This document shows positions 8,367-17,668 of a DNA stretch of 64,000 nt, piece after piece. The notes below the pieces were generated by a model. The model had not been told where the DNA came from and ran no database searches. It worked only from the letters and a program-made list of their open reading frames with translations. Numbering within the stretch: position 1 is the first letter of the stretch; each line of letters starts with the position of its first letter. A program made the translations under genes and the position numbers. This stretch comes from Phaeodactylibacter xiamenensis (lineage in GTDB: Bacteria; Bacteroidota; Bacteroidia; Chitinophagales; Saprospiraceae): contig NZ_JPOS01000082.1 in assembly GCF_000759025.1 (NCBI RefSeq), forward strand, positions 124,001-188,000, read 5' to 3'.

Positions 8367-9575
8367 TTACCCCAAACGCTCCACTGCCGCAGCAATCCGC
8401 TTCACTGCTTCCCGCAGTTCGGTTTCACTGGCAGCGTAGGAAATGCGGAAGCACTCCGGTGCGCCAAAGGCAGAACCGGTGACCACAGCTACGTGGGCTT
8501 CCTTCAAAAGGTATTCGCAGAAATCATCCGCATCGTTGATGGCAAAGTCGCCTGCTTTTTTCCCAAAGTAGGCACTGATATCAGGGAAGATGTAGAAAGC
8601 GCCCTGCGGCTTGTTGACTTTCATGCCCGATATCTTACTCAGTTCCTCAATCATCATATCCCGGCGCTGCAGGAAAGCGGTCTTCATCTCGTGGGTGGGC
8701 GTCATATCGGAAGTCAGGGCGTGAGCACCTGCCATTTGCCCGAAAGCGGTGGCGCCAGAGGTAAACTGACCCTGAATTTTGGCGCAGGCACTGGCAATCC
8801 ACTGTGGGGCACCGATGTATCCGAGGCGCCAGCCCGTCATGGCAAATCCTTTGGAGAAGCCATTGACGGTAACGGTGCGGTCTTTTACGTTTTCGAAAGA
8901 GCCGATACTGACGTGCTCATCGGTAAAGTTAATGTACTCATAGATTTCATCAGAGATGATGTAGATATCATCCCGCTCGGCAATGACATCGGCAATAGCC
9001 TGTAGTTCCGGCTTGGTGTAAACGGAACCGGTAGGGTTACAGGGGGAAGAGAACAGCAGGATTCGAGTACGTTCGGTGAGGGCATCCCGCACCTGGTCTG
9101 CCGTTACTTTGTAATCCTGTTCGATACCGGCGCTTACCAGCACGGGCACGCCGCCTGCGACTTTCACGATTTCGGAATAGGAAACCCAGTAGGGTGCCAG
9201 GATGGCCACTTCATCGCCTTCGTCAAGCAGGGACATACAAATATTGGCAATAGACTGCTTAGCACCGTTGGAAACCACAATCTGGCTCAGGTCAAACTCC
9301 AGCCCGTTGTCGCGCTTGAACTTCGTCTGAATGGCTTTGCGCAACTCCACCAGGCCAGGGACCGGCGTGTATTTGGTGTAACCATCATCAAGGGCTTTCT
9401 TAGCGGCTTTTTTGATGTAGTCAGGGGTGTCAAAATCGGGCTCGCCGAGGCTGAGGCTGATAACCTCGTGCCCTTCTGCGGCCAGGTCGCGGGCCATCTG
9501 TGCCATCTTGATGGTGGCGGATTCTTCCATTTCCAGAATGCGCTGAGCGAGGTGCGTCTTTGCTGCCAATGCCAT
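8367..9575 (-). CDS. pyridoxal-phosphate-dependent aspartate-type aminotransferase (class I)
   Basis: 402 residues, the normal length for the I-gamma aspartate aminotransferase family. The order of motifs is complete: SLGEPDFDTP near the start, SNGAKQSI for PLP phosphate contact, SSPCNPTG (Asn contacting the cofactor), ISDEIYEY (Asp209 and Tyr212), and NGFSKGFAMTGWRLGY with the Schiff-base Lys242. It transfers the amino group between aspartate (or related amino acids) and 2-oxoglutarate in the cytoplasm. The ATG at 9573-9575 is preceded by an A-rich leader. A TAATTTTG box on the minus strand lies ~45 bp upstream. The gene is monocistronic and converges on the GH26-like gene. Family is certain, and exact substrate preference (Asp, Ala or prephenate) is not. 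Confidence 0.93.
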   Translation of the reverse strand: MALAAKTHLAQRILEMEESATIKMAQMARDLAAEGHEVISLSLGEPDFDTPDYIKKAAKKALDDGYTKYTPVPGLVELRKAIQTKFKRDNGLEFDLSQIVVSNGAKQSIANICMSLLDEGDEVAILAPYWVSYSEIVKVAGGVPVLVSAGIEQDYKVTADQVRDALTERTRILLFSSPCNPTGSVYTKPELQAIADVIAERDDIYIISDEIYEYINFTDEHVSIGSFENVKDRTVTVNGFSKGFAMTGWRLGYIGAPQWIASACAKIQGQFTSGATAFGQMAGAHALTSDMTPTHEMKTAFLQRRDMMIEELSKISGMKVNKPQGAFYIFPDISAYFGKKAGDFAINDADDFCEYLLKEAHVAVVTGSAFGAPECFRISYAASETELREAVKRIAAAVERLG

Positions 9576-9619
9576 TTGCTTGTTGTTTTTGCATTAATAA
9601 AATCAAAAAATGACGGGTG

Positions 9620-9627
9620 CAAAATTA
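9620..9627 (-). promoter_or_regulatory. probable -7 promoter box of the aminotransferase gene
   Basis: Read on the minus strand this is TAATTTTG, an exact match to the Bacteroidota TAnnTTTG box, 44 bp before the ATG. A TTG at the usual 17-23 nt upstream spacing is not present, so the -33 element is weak or missing. Confidence 0.45.
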
Positions 9628-9758
9628 GATATTTTACCAATCCATTCCACTTTTTTTGAAGGGATTAGAGTTGAGGATGCAAAATATGTTACAAAAAGGG
9701 CCTGGGATAGTCAAATGTCCATTTTTTTCTATCTTCGGACCAAATACGACCGCAATTC

Positions 9759-11960
9759 ATGAGTAAGAAAAAACAAGGTACGAAGAAGGGGGCTACTACT
9801 GCCAGGAGTGTAGCAACTGCACCGCCAAAGGCATGTGCGATCACGCCGCCTGAGCGCCCTAATGACCCATTGCTGAAAAAGATATTTCAGTTTTCAATTA
9901 TTGGTATGGTTCTGGTGGCTGGTTTATTGTCATTGGGTACGGGTATCAATGGTGATGATGAGTACCAGGTGGACTACTCTGGAAAGCTGGTGGATTATTA
10001 CACCTCCTTCGGTGCGGATACGGCTGCGCTTTACATTGAGAAGGGGAATATGCACTACTACGGTGGCTTTTTTGACCTGACCACCGGGCTGATCAATGCT
10101 GCCCTTGGGTTCGATGAGTTTGATACGGGCTACCATCAGGTACGGCATGTGTTTAATGCGTTGATGGGCATGCTAGCGGTATTGTTTGTCGGGCTGTTTG
10201 TCCGGCAGATCGCTGGCTGGCGGGCCGCCGTGCTGGCTATTTGGATGTTGTTTCTCTCGCCCCGTTTTCTGGGGCATAGCATGATGAACCCTAAAGATAT
10301 TCCGTTTGCAGCCGGATTTGCTGTTTCGCTCTACTATATGGTGCGGGTATTCCGTACGCTCCCCAAGCCAGACTGGCGCAACGTATTGGGGCTTGCTCTG
10401 GGCATAGGGCTGGCATTGGCTACCCGGGCGGGCGGGCTTTTGCTGATTGCCTACCTCGGGCTTTTCGCCGGGCTGGATTTTCTGTTTAAATATGGTGTGA
10501 AAGGCCTGACCACACAGACCAAACTCGTTGGGCAGTACCTGGCCTGGTGCCTCGGCGCTGCGGTAGTGGGGTACATCGTTGCTGTCTTGTTTTGGCCGGC
10601 GGCCCTGGTAGACCCGATTGGGCACCCATTAGCTGCATTGACGGAGTTTGCCCAACTTGGCGTGAAAATCCGGTTGTTGTTTGAAGGGGAGAACGTAATG
10701 TCTGATGATACCGCCTGGTCTTATCCGCTGGTTTGGATTGTGAAAACGATTCCGCTCTATGTGCTGGTGGGCTTCCTGGGCAGTTTGTTCCTGCTGCCCC
10801 GATTGCTAAGCAAGTACGATAAAACGGCTGTGTTGCTGGCTTATTTTGCTACTGTTTTCCCAGTCGCCTATATCATTTACAAGGACTCTATCTTGCACGA
10901 TGGCTGGCGGCACCTTATGTTCATTTACCCGAGCATGATTGCTGTAGCGGCCCTGTTTTGGATTAGCCTGGAGGATTTGTTTGCCAATAAGAAGCCTATG
11001 CTTTACGGTCTGTATGGCATTCTTGGGCTAATGGCGGTTGAGTCGACCCAGTTTATTGTCCGCAATCCCCATTTGTCCTATGTCTACTTTAACCCCATTG
11101 GTGGTGGGCTGAAAGGCGCTTTTGGTACCTATGAAACGGACTATTGGGGCATTAGCGTTAAGCAGGCGATCGATTGGATGGAAGATGAAGGTATTCTGAG
11201 TGAGCAAATGCAGGACACCATTCGACTGGCCACTACCTTTTACTACCCAGCGAGCCGTCAGACCCGCGAGCAGTTTAACGGCAAAGTGAAGATGGAGTAT
11301 GTGCGCTTTAGCTCCCGCTACGATGAGCCCTGGGACTACGCGATCTTCCCGTCCCGCTTTATCCGGGGCGCTCATCTGCGGTCGGGGAACTGGCCTACGA
11401 GCAAGTCCGTGCACACTGTGACGGCCAATGGCGTACCCATTGCCACGATTGAGAAAAACGAAACCCTGGCTGCCTACAATGGCCAACAGGCGATCAAGCA
11501 AAGCAACTGGCAGGAAGCGATCCGCCAATTTACGGCAGAAGTACAAAACCACCCCGACAATGAGATTGCCTGGATTGGTTTGTCTAATGCTTACATCAAT
11601 ACCCAACAGTATAATGAAGCGCTGAATGCAGCTCAAAAGGCCCTGGAGGTGGCACCGGATGTGGAGTCTGCCATTCTCTATCAGGGATTGGCTTATCTCA
11701 ATACAGGGCGGGCATCCGAAGCGTTGCAGACTTTCGACTACGCCACCCGTGTCAACGATGAATATTTTGCTGCTTACTACTACATGGGGCTTATCCATCA
11801 GCAACAGCAGCGGTACCGGGAAGCTTATGAAAGCGCTCAAAAAGCGATAGAAGCGAATCCCAGGTTCCGGGCAGGCTATCAGCTGGCTGCGCAGGCTTTA
11901 CAGGCCTTGGGAGACAACCAAAATGCGCAGCGCTATCTGGAAGCAGCACAAAAGTTATAA
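9759..11960 (+). CDS. GT39-like integral-membrane glycosyltransferase fused to C-terminal TPR repeats
   Basis: 733 residues. After a basic Lys-rich cytoplasmic leader the protein has about ten hydrophobic segments between ~45 and ~430. An early acidic loop, NGDDEYQVDYSG, is where GT-C fold enzymes place the metal/lipid-phosphate Asp, and a SPRFLGHSMMNPKDIPFAAG loop is typical of PMT/ArnT-type (family 39) transferases. From ~575 to 733 there are four or so TPRs, for example WIGLSNAYINTQQYNEALNA and YYYMGLIHQQQQRYREAYES. The enzyme would move a sugar from a polyprenyl-phosphate donor to a protein or lipid on the outer face of the inner membrane, with the TPR part perhaps holding the acceptor. 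A TATCTTCG box at 9730-9737 is a near-consensus promoter element. The activity is inferred from fold. Confidence 0.75.
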   Translation: MSKKKQGTKKGATTARSVATAPPKACAITPPERPNDPLLKKIFQFSIIGMVLVAGLLSLGTGINGDDEYQVDYSGKLVDYYTSFGADTAALYIEKGNMHYYGGFFDLTTGLINAALGFDEFDTGYHQVRHVFNALMGMLAVLFVGLFVRQIAGWRAAVLAIWMLFLSPRFLGHSMMNPKDIPFAAGFAVSLYYMVRVFRTLPKPDWRNVLGLALGIGLALATRAGGLLLIAYLGLFAGLDFLFKYGVKGLTTQTKLVGQYLAWCLGAAVVGYIVAVLFWPAALVDPIGHPLAALTEFAQLGVKIRLLFEGENVMSDDTAWSYPLVWIVKTIPLYVLVGFLGSLFLLPRLLSKYDKTAVLLAYFATVFPVAYIIYKDSILHDGWRHLMFIYPSMIAVAALFWISLEDLFANKKPMLYGLYGILGLMAVESTQFIVRNPHLSYVYFNPIGGGLKGAFGTYETDYWGISVKQAIDWMEDEGILSEQMQDTIRLATTFYYPASRQTREQFNGKVKMEYVRFSSRYDEPWDYAIFPSRFIRGAHLRSGNWPTSKSVHTVTANGVPIATIEKNETLAAYNGQQAIKQSNWQEAIRQFTAEVQNHPDNEIAWIGLSNAYINTQQYNEALNAAQKALEVAPDVESAILYQGLAYLNTGRASEALQTFDYATRVNDEYFAAYYYMGLIHQQQQRYREAYESAQKAIEANPRFRAGYQLAAQALQALGDNQNAQRYLEAAQKL

Positions 11961-11965
11961 AATGC

Positions 11966-11973
11966 TAATTTTG
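11966..11973 (+). promoter_or_regulatory. TAATTTTG -7 promoter box upstream of the methyltransferase gene
   Basis: Exact match to TAnnTTTG, 29 bp before the ATG at 12003 and just after the preceding stop codon. No TTG is seen at the expected upstream spacing, so the promoter may be weak and the gene may also be read through from 9759. Confidence 0.4.
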
Positions 11974-12002
11974 CGGCTTTTCAACCTGATGTAAATACGG
12001 CA

Positions 12003-12800
12003 ATGAACTATAAATTACTCTTCCCGACCTACCGCAACCGCTACCTCTTTGTCCGGCGCAATCTCAAAACGCTGTCAAAGGGCCACCATTTTGGCAAAGC
12101 CCTCAACCTGGGCACCGGAGAAGGCGATTACGACCCAATGATCAGTCAATACTGTGAGGAGCTGATTTCCTGTGATATCAATGAGCAGGACATTGCCTAC
12201 GCCCGTCAGCTCAATGCCGGGCTTAAAAATGTGACTTACCGGGTGGAAGATGCCCTGAATCTGAGCTTTCCGGACAACTACTTTGACCTGATCACTTCCG
12301 TAGATGTGATTGAGCATGTGGGCAAGCCGGAAAGGATGATCGAAGAAGTACAAAGAGTATTAAAACCCAACGGTATTGCCCTAATTACTTTTCCATCTCT
12401 GGATTTTCCCCTAACTTACGACCCGATCAACCGGGTGCTGAGCTGGTTCAGCGAAAAACGGATTCCACAGGGCGCCTATGCCTTCGGGCATGAGTACCTC
12501 GTCTCAAAAACGGAATTCCGGCAGTGGTCAGACCGGCACCGGCTGAGCATAATGATTGAACAAAACCTAAGTGGATATATCATCGGGCTGCTTGAAATGT
12601 ACTGGACGGGCATCGTTCAGCGCATCTTCAAGGCCAACGCTACCAACCTCCAAAGGCAGCCCGATAAAGGCATGGCACTCCGGCCTTCTACCCGGGAGCC
12701 TTTTCTGACTAAGCTGACAGACCTGATTATCGCCATTGACCATGCCCTTTTCCGCAGTGCTGCACACTCTGTCGGCAAAGGCTTCATTATAAAAAAGTAA
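12003..12800 (+). CDS. class I SAM-dependent methyltransferase
   Basis: 265 residues. The SAM site is plain: [12 protein letters not shown] is motif I (a GxGxG variant), [10 protein letters not shown] carries the acidic residue that binds the ribose, [17 protein letters not shown] spans motif II, and a [14 protein letters not shown] strand follows. This is the UbiE/Methyltransf_11 type. After ~170 residues the sequence has no obvious match, with a possible membrane-associating stretch ([17 protein letters not shown]). The substrate is unknown. Its neighbours (a membrane glycosyltransferase upstream and acyl-CoA carboxylase 13 bp downstream) do not settle it. Family assignment is firm. Confidence 0.85.
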   Translation: MNYKLLFPTYRNRYLFVRRNLKTLSKGHHFGKALNLGTGEGDYDPMISQYCEELISCDINEQDIAYARQLNAGLKNVTYRVEDALNLSFPDNYFDLITSVDVIEHVGKPERMIEEVQRVLKPNGIALITFPSLDFPLTYDPINRVLSWFSEKRIPQGAYAFGHEYLVSKTEFRQWSDRHRLSIMIEQNLSGYIIGLLEMYWTGIVQRIFKANATNLQRQPDKGMALRPSTREPFLTKLTDLIIAIDHALFRSAAHSVGKGFIIKK

Positions 12801-12813
12801 ACCTATTACGAAT

Positions 12814-14355
12814 ATGAAAGACCGACTCGTAGAGTTAAAAGACCGCCTGGCAAAAGCCGAATTGGGCGGGGGGCAAAAACGCATTGACAAGCAGCACGAA
12901 AAGGGCAAGCTCACTGCCCGGGAGCGCGTACATTTTCTCCTGGATGAGGGCTCCTTTGAAGAAATTGGTGCCTTTGTTAAGCACCGCTGTACTGATTTTG
13001 GCATGGACAAGCAACGGGTGCCGGGTGACGGCGTGGTTACTGGCTATGGCACTATCGACGGGCGCCTGGTTTATGTGTTCTCTCAGGATTTTACGGTTTT
13101 TGGAGGTTCTCTGTCAGAAACCCACGCCGAGAAGATTTGCAAGATCATGGATATGGCCATGAAGAATGGCGCACCTGTCATTGGCCTGAACGATTCAGGG
13201 GGAGCCCGTATTCAGGAGGGGGTGCGCTCGCTGGGTGGCTATGCTGATATTTTCTATCGCAATGTGATGGCTTCCGGTGTGGTTCCTCAGATTTCTGCCA
13301 TCATGGGGCCATGTGCCGGTGGTGCTGTGTACTCTCCGGCCATGACCGACTTTACGATCATGGTGGAAAACACCTCCTATATGTTCGTGACCGGGCCAAA
13401 CGTGGTCAAGACAGTAACCAACGAAGAAGTAACGGCTGAAGAGCTGGGCGGTGCCTCTGCTCACTCCACCAAATCCGGCGTTACACACCTGACTGCGGCT
13501 AACGACATTGACTGTATCGCAAAGATTAAGCGGTTGTTGAGCTACATGCCTCAAAACTGTGAAGACAAGCCGGCAAAACTGCCTTATGAACTGGGCGATG
13601 AACTGAGGCCTCAGCTACGGGAAATCGTACCGGAAAATACCAATCAGCCCTATGATATCCGCGATGTTGTCAAAGGAGTGGTAGACGAAGGCAGCTTTAT
13701 GGAAATCCACCCCAATTACGCAGACAATATCGTGGTAGGCTATGCCCGTATTGGTGGCCGTAGTATAGGTGTGGTGGGCAATCAGCCCATGAGCCTGGCA
13801 GGCGTGCTTGACGTGGAAAGCTCAAAGAAAGGCGCCCGCTTCGTACGTACCTGTGATTGCTTCAATATCCCACTCCTTGTACTGGTGGATGTACCGGGCT
13901 TCCTGCCGGGCACCGATCAGGAATGGAATGGCATTATCGTCAATGGCGCGAAGTTGCTGTATGCCTTTAGCGAGGCTACTGTGCCACGGGTGACGCTGAT
14001 TACCCGAAAGGCCTATGGTGGTGCCTACGACGTAATGAACTCCAAGCACATAGGTGCGGATATGAACTTCGCCTGGCCGTCCTCTGAGATCGCTGTAATG
14101 GGAGCAAAAGGTGCTTCTGAGATCATCTTCCGCCGGGAAATCATGGAAGCAGAAGATCCGGAAGCGATGCTGCTGGAAAAAGAAAAAGAGTATCAGGAAA
14201 AGTTTGCCCACCCTTACCGGGCTGCGAGCCGCGGGTTTATCGATGAGGTCATTGACCCGATTTACACCCGCCGCAAACTGATCAAAGCCTTTACGATGCT
14301 GGAGAATAAAGTGGCAAAAATCCCTGCTAAGAAGCACGGTAATATCCCACTCTAA
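12814..14355 (+). CDS. pccB: acyl-CoA (propionyl-CoA) carboxylase beta subunit, carboxyltransferase
   Basis: 513 residues, the standard PccB length. Landmarks are [14 protein letters not shown] at the start, the N-lobe oxyanion region GARIQEGV and [12 protein letters not shown], and the C-lobe VDVPGFLPG and [11 protein letters not shown] segments. It transfers carboxyl from carboxybiotin to propionyl- or methylmalonyl-series acyl-CoA in the cytoplasm, feeding the methylmalonyl-CoA route or odd-chain fatty acid and branched amino-acid breakdown. The biotin carboxylase/biotin carrier subunit it needs is not in this window. It starts 13 bp after the methyltransferase gene and a hairpin follows its stop codon. 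Identity is certain, while acyl-chain preference is inferred from similarity to PccB rather than AccD. Confidence 0.93.
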   Translation: MKDRLVELKDRLAKAELGGGQKRIDKQHEKGKLTARERVHFLLDEGSFEEIGAFVKHRCTDFGMDKQRVPGDGVVTGYGTIDGRLVYVFSQDFTVFGGSLSETHAEKICKIMDMAMKNGAPVIGLNDSGGARIQEGVRSLGGYADIFYRNVMASGVVPQISAIMGPCAGGAVYSPAMTDFTIMVENTSYMFVTGPNVVKTVTNEEVTAEELGGASAHSTKSGVTHLTAANDIDCIAKIKRLLSYMPQNCEDKPAKLPYELGDELRPQLREIVPENTNQPYDIRDVVKGVVDEGSFMEIHPNYADNIVVGYARIGGRSIGVVGNQPMSLAGVLDVESSKKGARFVRTCDCFNIPLLVLVDVPGFLPGTDQEWNGIIVNGAKLLYAFSEATVPRVTLITRKAYGGAYDVMNSKHIGADMNFAWPSSEIAVMGAKGASEIIFRREIMEAEDPEAMLLEKEKEYQEKFAHPYRAASRGFIDEVIDPIYTRRKLIKAFTMLENKVAKIPAKKHGNIPL

Positions 14356-14387
14356 GCCAGCTGTAAGAACTTTTTGATACATTTGCC

Positions 14388-14421
14388 AACTGCCGGGCGG
14401 CTACAAGTCCTCCCGGCAGTT
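14388..14421 (+). terminator. hairpin after the carboxylase gene
   Basis: Arms AACTGCCGGG (14388-14397) and CCCGGCAGTT (14412-14421) form a perfect 10-bp GC-rich stem with a 14-nt loop, 32 bp after the stop codon. No clear run of T follows, so termination strength is uncertain. Confidence 0.5.
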
Positions 14422-14460
14422 CTGATATAGCAATCACTATTTGTTATTTAGCACTACAAG

Positions 14461-15642
14461 ATGTCGCACAGACTACCACCTTACATACTGATTGAAACCC
14501 CTCAGGCACTGGAAGACTTCTATCAGGCCCACCGTGGCCTGAAGTGGATGGGCTTCGATACTGAATTTGTGGGCGAAAAGCGCTTTCGGACCACGCTCTG
14601 CCTGATTCAGACCATTTCTGATGCAGGGCTCTACCTGATCGACTCCATTAAGCTTAAGGATGACCTTGGGCCTTTCCTCAGGCTTATTCAAGATAAAGGG
14701 ATTGAGAAAATTACTCATGCTGGTGATAATGACTACCGGCTCCTTTACAATCTGTACGGCACCCTGCCGAAGAATGTTTTCGATACCCAGATTGCTGCCG
14801 GGTTTGCCGGGTACAATTATCCCACTTCCTTCCGCAAACTGGTGGAAGGAGAAACCGGACAGCACCTCAAGAAAGGGTATGCAGTGGCTGACTGGGAAAA
14901 ACGCCCTTTCGATACCAAAGCCCTGAAGTATGCCCTGGATGATGTCATTCCCCTGCCTCAGCTGCACGAGGCTCTGAAGCGTAAGTTGGAAAAACGAGGG
15001 CGTACGCACTGGGCGGTCGAAGAATTCGCCCACCTGGAAAAAGAAGCCTACTATTATAAGGACCCCAACCACGATGCGCTGAACAGCAACATCATGCGCA
15101 GCCTGAAAAAGAAAGACCGGGTATTTCTGCTACGGCTTTTTGCCTGGCGCAATGCCACGGCTGAGCGGCGGGACCACTCCAAAGAGATGGTATTGCCTGC
15201 AAAGTATATCAGCCACATTGTACGTGGTATTGCCTCCGGTGCCAACGCCCTTAAACAAAACCGCCGTATTCCGGATAAACTGGCCAAAAAGTATGGGGAT
15301 GAGTTTGAAAAGCTGTACACCAGGGAAGCCACTCCTGAAGAGCTGGAAATCCTAAAGCACCTGCCGTACGAATCCGACACCTCTCCGGAAGAAGACGTGC
15401 TCATGGAGCTGCTCTACCACGTGATCAAGTACCGCTGCATTCAGGAGGAGATTTCCATCAATATGGTGGTGCCCCGACAGATCCTGAAGTCCATTCGGAG
15501 CGGAGAAGAAACCGCCCGGGAAGCCATAGGCGATGGCTGGCGCAAGGAGATGCTGGGCGCTTACTTCACCGAGTGGCTGGCTACGGCAAAGGAAATGGAT
15601 GTGCGTTTGCACGATGACCGGATTGAGCTTTGGCCGCGTTAG
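14461..15642 (+). CDS. rnd: ribonuclease D (DEDDy 3'-5' exoribonuclease with HRDC domain)
   Basis: 393 residues, typical for RNase D. The four catalytic acidic positions are visible: GFDTEF (Asp33, Glu35), HAGDNDYRLL (Asp91) and LKYALDDV (Tyr157, Asp161), which is the DEDDy arrangement. Residues ~205-300 and onward form the HRDC helical region that binds RNA. The enzyme trims 3' ends of tRNA precursors and other stable RNAs in the cytoplasm. It has its own ~105 bp leader and converges tail-to-tail with the CUB protein gene, with only 3 bases between the two stop codons. There is therefore no room for a classical terminator. Confidence 0.92.
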   Translation: MSHRLPPYILIETPQALEDFYQAHRGLKWMGFDTEFVGEKRFRTTLCLIQTISDAGLYLIDSIKLKDDLGPFLRLIQDKGIEKITHAGDNDYRLLYNLYGTLPKNVFDTQIAAGFAGYNYPTSFRKLVEGETGQHLKKGYAVADWEKRPFDTKALKYALDDVIPLPQLHEALKRKLEKRGRTHWAVEEFAHLEKEAYYYKDPNHDALNSNIMRSLKKKDRVFLLRLFAWRNATAERRDHSKEMVLPAKYISHIVRGIASGANALKQNRRIPDKLAKKYGDEFEKLYTREATPEELEILKHLPYESDTSPEEDVLMELLYHVIKYRCIQEEISINMVVPRQILKSIRSGEETAREAIGDGWRKEMLGAYFTEWLATAKEMDVRLHDDRIELWPR

Positions 15643-15645
15643 CCC

Positions 15646-17607
15646 TCACTTTGCAATAACGAGTGGGCGAGCAGTAAACGGCCCGGAATAAGCCTGACTG
15701 GAAAGGACGTAATATCCGGGGGCAAGCCCCTGTAGGTCAAGTGTATATTCCGTTGTGCCCTCAGGCAGCCCAATATGCCTGATGAGGCTTCCCTGTGCGT
15801 TGGTCAGCCTGAGTAAGCCATTGCTTTTCAAGGCTTCAGGAAAAGAGATTTGTACTTCTGTTTGGGCAGGGTTGGGATAAAGTAAGAATTGCTGGTCGTT
15901 AGACCGGGGCTCTTTGACGCGCGTCGCCACTCCGCAGGGAGCTTCGTCCGGTTGCTGTATAGGGATGGTTATGGTTTCTTCGGACCGGCAGCCGAAGGCA
16001 TTTGTCGCTTCGAAACGGAAGGTCATTTGATTAATTGTATCGGCAATAGCGATCAGGGCGGTAGAGTCAACGTAGAGGGTCGACGAAGAAGGAAGCCATT
16101 GGGTACTGCTAATATCCGCCGAAAACGCCGGAAGCGTATTCAGGAAGAAATTAATATTCCATAAGAAAAGCCATCCGTTGTCCTGATAAAGGTTATCCTG
16201 TACCCGTATTGTCCAGGCTCCATTCAAAGGGCAACCTTCCAAAGCTGTCAGTGGTGTTGCAGGTAAGTAAGTGCCCGCTGGAAAATAGTGATCCTCATAG
16301 GTGTATTGCTCGCCTTCCGCATTCGGTACAGTGGTGTAAGTGTATATAAAGTTACCGGCTTCGCTATTGAGTGTTCCAAAATCATTGTTAATCATACTGA
16401 AGCAGTAGGTGTAAGGTATGCCCTGGGTACTGTCCATTTGTTCAACATCGACGGGGCCCGTTGCCCAGGGTTCTCCAAAGTTGGTGGAGCCTATAGAGCT
16501 GGTGCCGTAATTGATCATGTAAGCTGATTGCCCATTTGGGCAGATGATCTCTATATCGAGGTCGCCTGCGTAGGAGTGTTCCAGGTCCAAGCAAATCCCT
16601 TGCAGCTCATTTCCATTTATGATCGTGCTGCCGGGTGGGAAGGAATTGACATTTACAGTACCGGTGTAGCTTGTACCGTTGCCATCAGGCAGGAATAACT
16701 GCTGATTTTGCCCGTCACTGTAAAGGAAAGTCATACCGGGATTATAGGCAGAAACGATGGCTTGCTCCACAGGGTTGTTCTCTGTGCCGCCCAGCAGGCT
16801 TATGGTGTCTCCCGGACAGTAAGTGGTGGTGTCTTCTGAGGTGAAGAATGCAGGATATTCCGACACTTGTACACGCTGATGAAGAGAAAAGGTATTGGTA
16901 CAGCCAGCAGTGTCTGTTGCTATGAGCTGTAGCAAGTAGCCGCCGGAAGATTCATAAACATGGTGCACGGTGTCGCCTTCGGCAAAGTTTCCGTCTCCAA
17001 AAATCCATTTGAAGTGTGTAAGTTCATCGGACTGCGTGTAGCCAAGCCCATTTTGAGGGTAGGTAGCGGTTCCATTTAGCGTCATCGTATCCCCGGGGCA
17101 GAGGTCTAGCGTTCCCAGGTTGGAGATGGCTGGCTCGGATAGCCCGATAGCAGGCAGAATAGGCTGACAATCTTCGATACAGCTGATGCTGCCCTCCCAG
17201 CCGAAGCCATTACCGTTGGCGTCAGATTCAAATACGGCAGTTATACAGCCTGAAGGGTTTGCCATAGAGCCCTGAACAGTAAACCCTAGTCCATACAACA
17301 CCTGATCACTACAAATGAGCAGCGGTGCTGTTGTATTCATGCCGTCATAGAAGCAGAGCAGGTCACCTTCTTCAATGAACAGCGCTGGCAGGCTGATTCG
17401 GATATTGCTGTTGTTTTCCTCCGGGCAAAAGGTGAGCTGATGAAGGCCATTGGGCAGGTAATCATTACCTGGGCCACCATCGTCATAAAACTCACCTGAG
17501 CAGGTGGTAACAAAGGTGTCTAGTCCCATAATGTAGGTCTGTGCGACGACCGCAGTTACATGGGCAATCAAAAAGAATAGGATAAGGTAGAATTGAGGCA
17601 CTTTCAT
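15646..17607 (-). CDS. secreted CUB/PKD/P-domain protein with T9SS type A sorting domain
   Basis: 653 residues from the ATG at 17607; a TTG eight codons upstream is a poorer start. A signal peptide (FYLILFFLIAHVTAVVAQ) is followed by a CUB-like domain with paired Cys (~20-150), a PKD domain with the KWIFGDGNF signature, and a proprotein-convertase P-domain-like segment (around LDLEHSYAGDLDIEIICPNG and LNGAWTIRVQDN). At the C-terminus is a sorting domain beginning FLLYPNPAQTEVQISF and ending in a basic residue. That domain sends the protein through the type IX system to the cell surface. All modules are binding/adhesion types and no catalytic domain is seen, so it is probably a surface adhesin or scaffold. 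Partner unknown. Confidence 0.85.
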   Translation of the reverse strand: MKVPQFYLILFFLIAHVTAVVAQTYIMGLDTFVTTCSGEFYDDGGPGNDYLPNGLHQLTFCPEENNSNIRISLPALFIEEGDLLCFYDGMNTTAPLLICSDQVLYGLGFTVQGSMANPSGCITAVFESDANGNGFGWEGSISCIEDCQPILPAIGLSEPAISNLGTLDLCPGDTMTLNGTATYPQNGLGYTQSDELTHFKWIFGDGNFAEGDTVHHVYESSGGYLLQLIATDTAGCTNTFSLHQRVQVSEYPAFFTSEDTTTYCPGDTISLLGGTENNPVEQAIVSAYNPGMTFLYSDGQNQQLFLPDGNGTSYTGTVNVNSFPPGSTIINGNELQGICLDLEHSYAGDLDIEIICPNGQSAYMINYGTSSIGSTNFGEPWATGPVDVEQMDSTQGIPYTYCFSMINNDFGTLNSEAGNFIYTYTTVPNAEGEQYTYEDHYFPAGTYLPATPLTALEGCPLNGAWTIRVQDNLYQDNGWLFLWNINFFLNTLPAFSADISSTQWLPSSSTLYVDSTALIAIADTINQMTFRFEATNAFGCRSEETITIPIQQPDEAPCGVATRVKEPRSNDQQFLLYPNPAQTEVQISFPEALKSNGLLRLTNAQGSLIRHIGLPEGTTEYTLDLQGLAPGYYVLSSQAYSGPFTARPLVIAK

Positions 17608-17668
17608 AAAAATGGGGTTTTCCAACCTCAATATACAGATTGCTTAATTGCCGTAGATTAACTCAATA

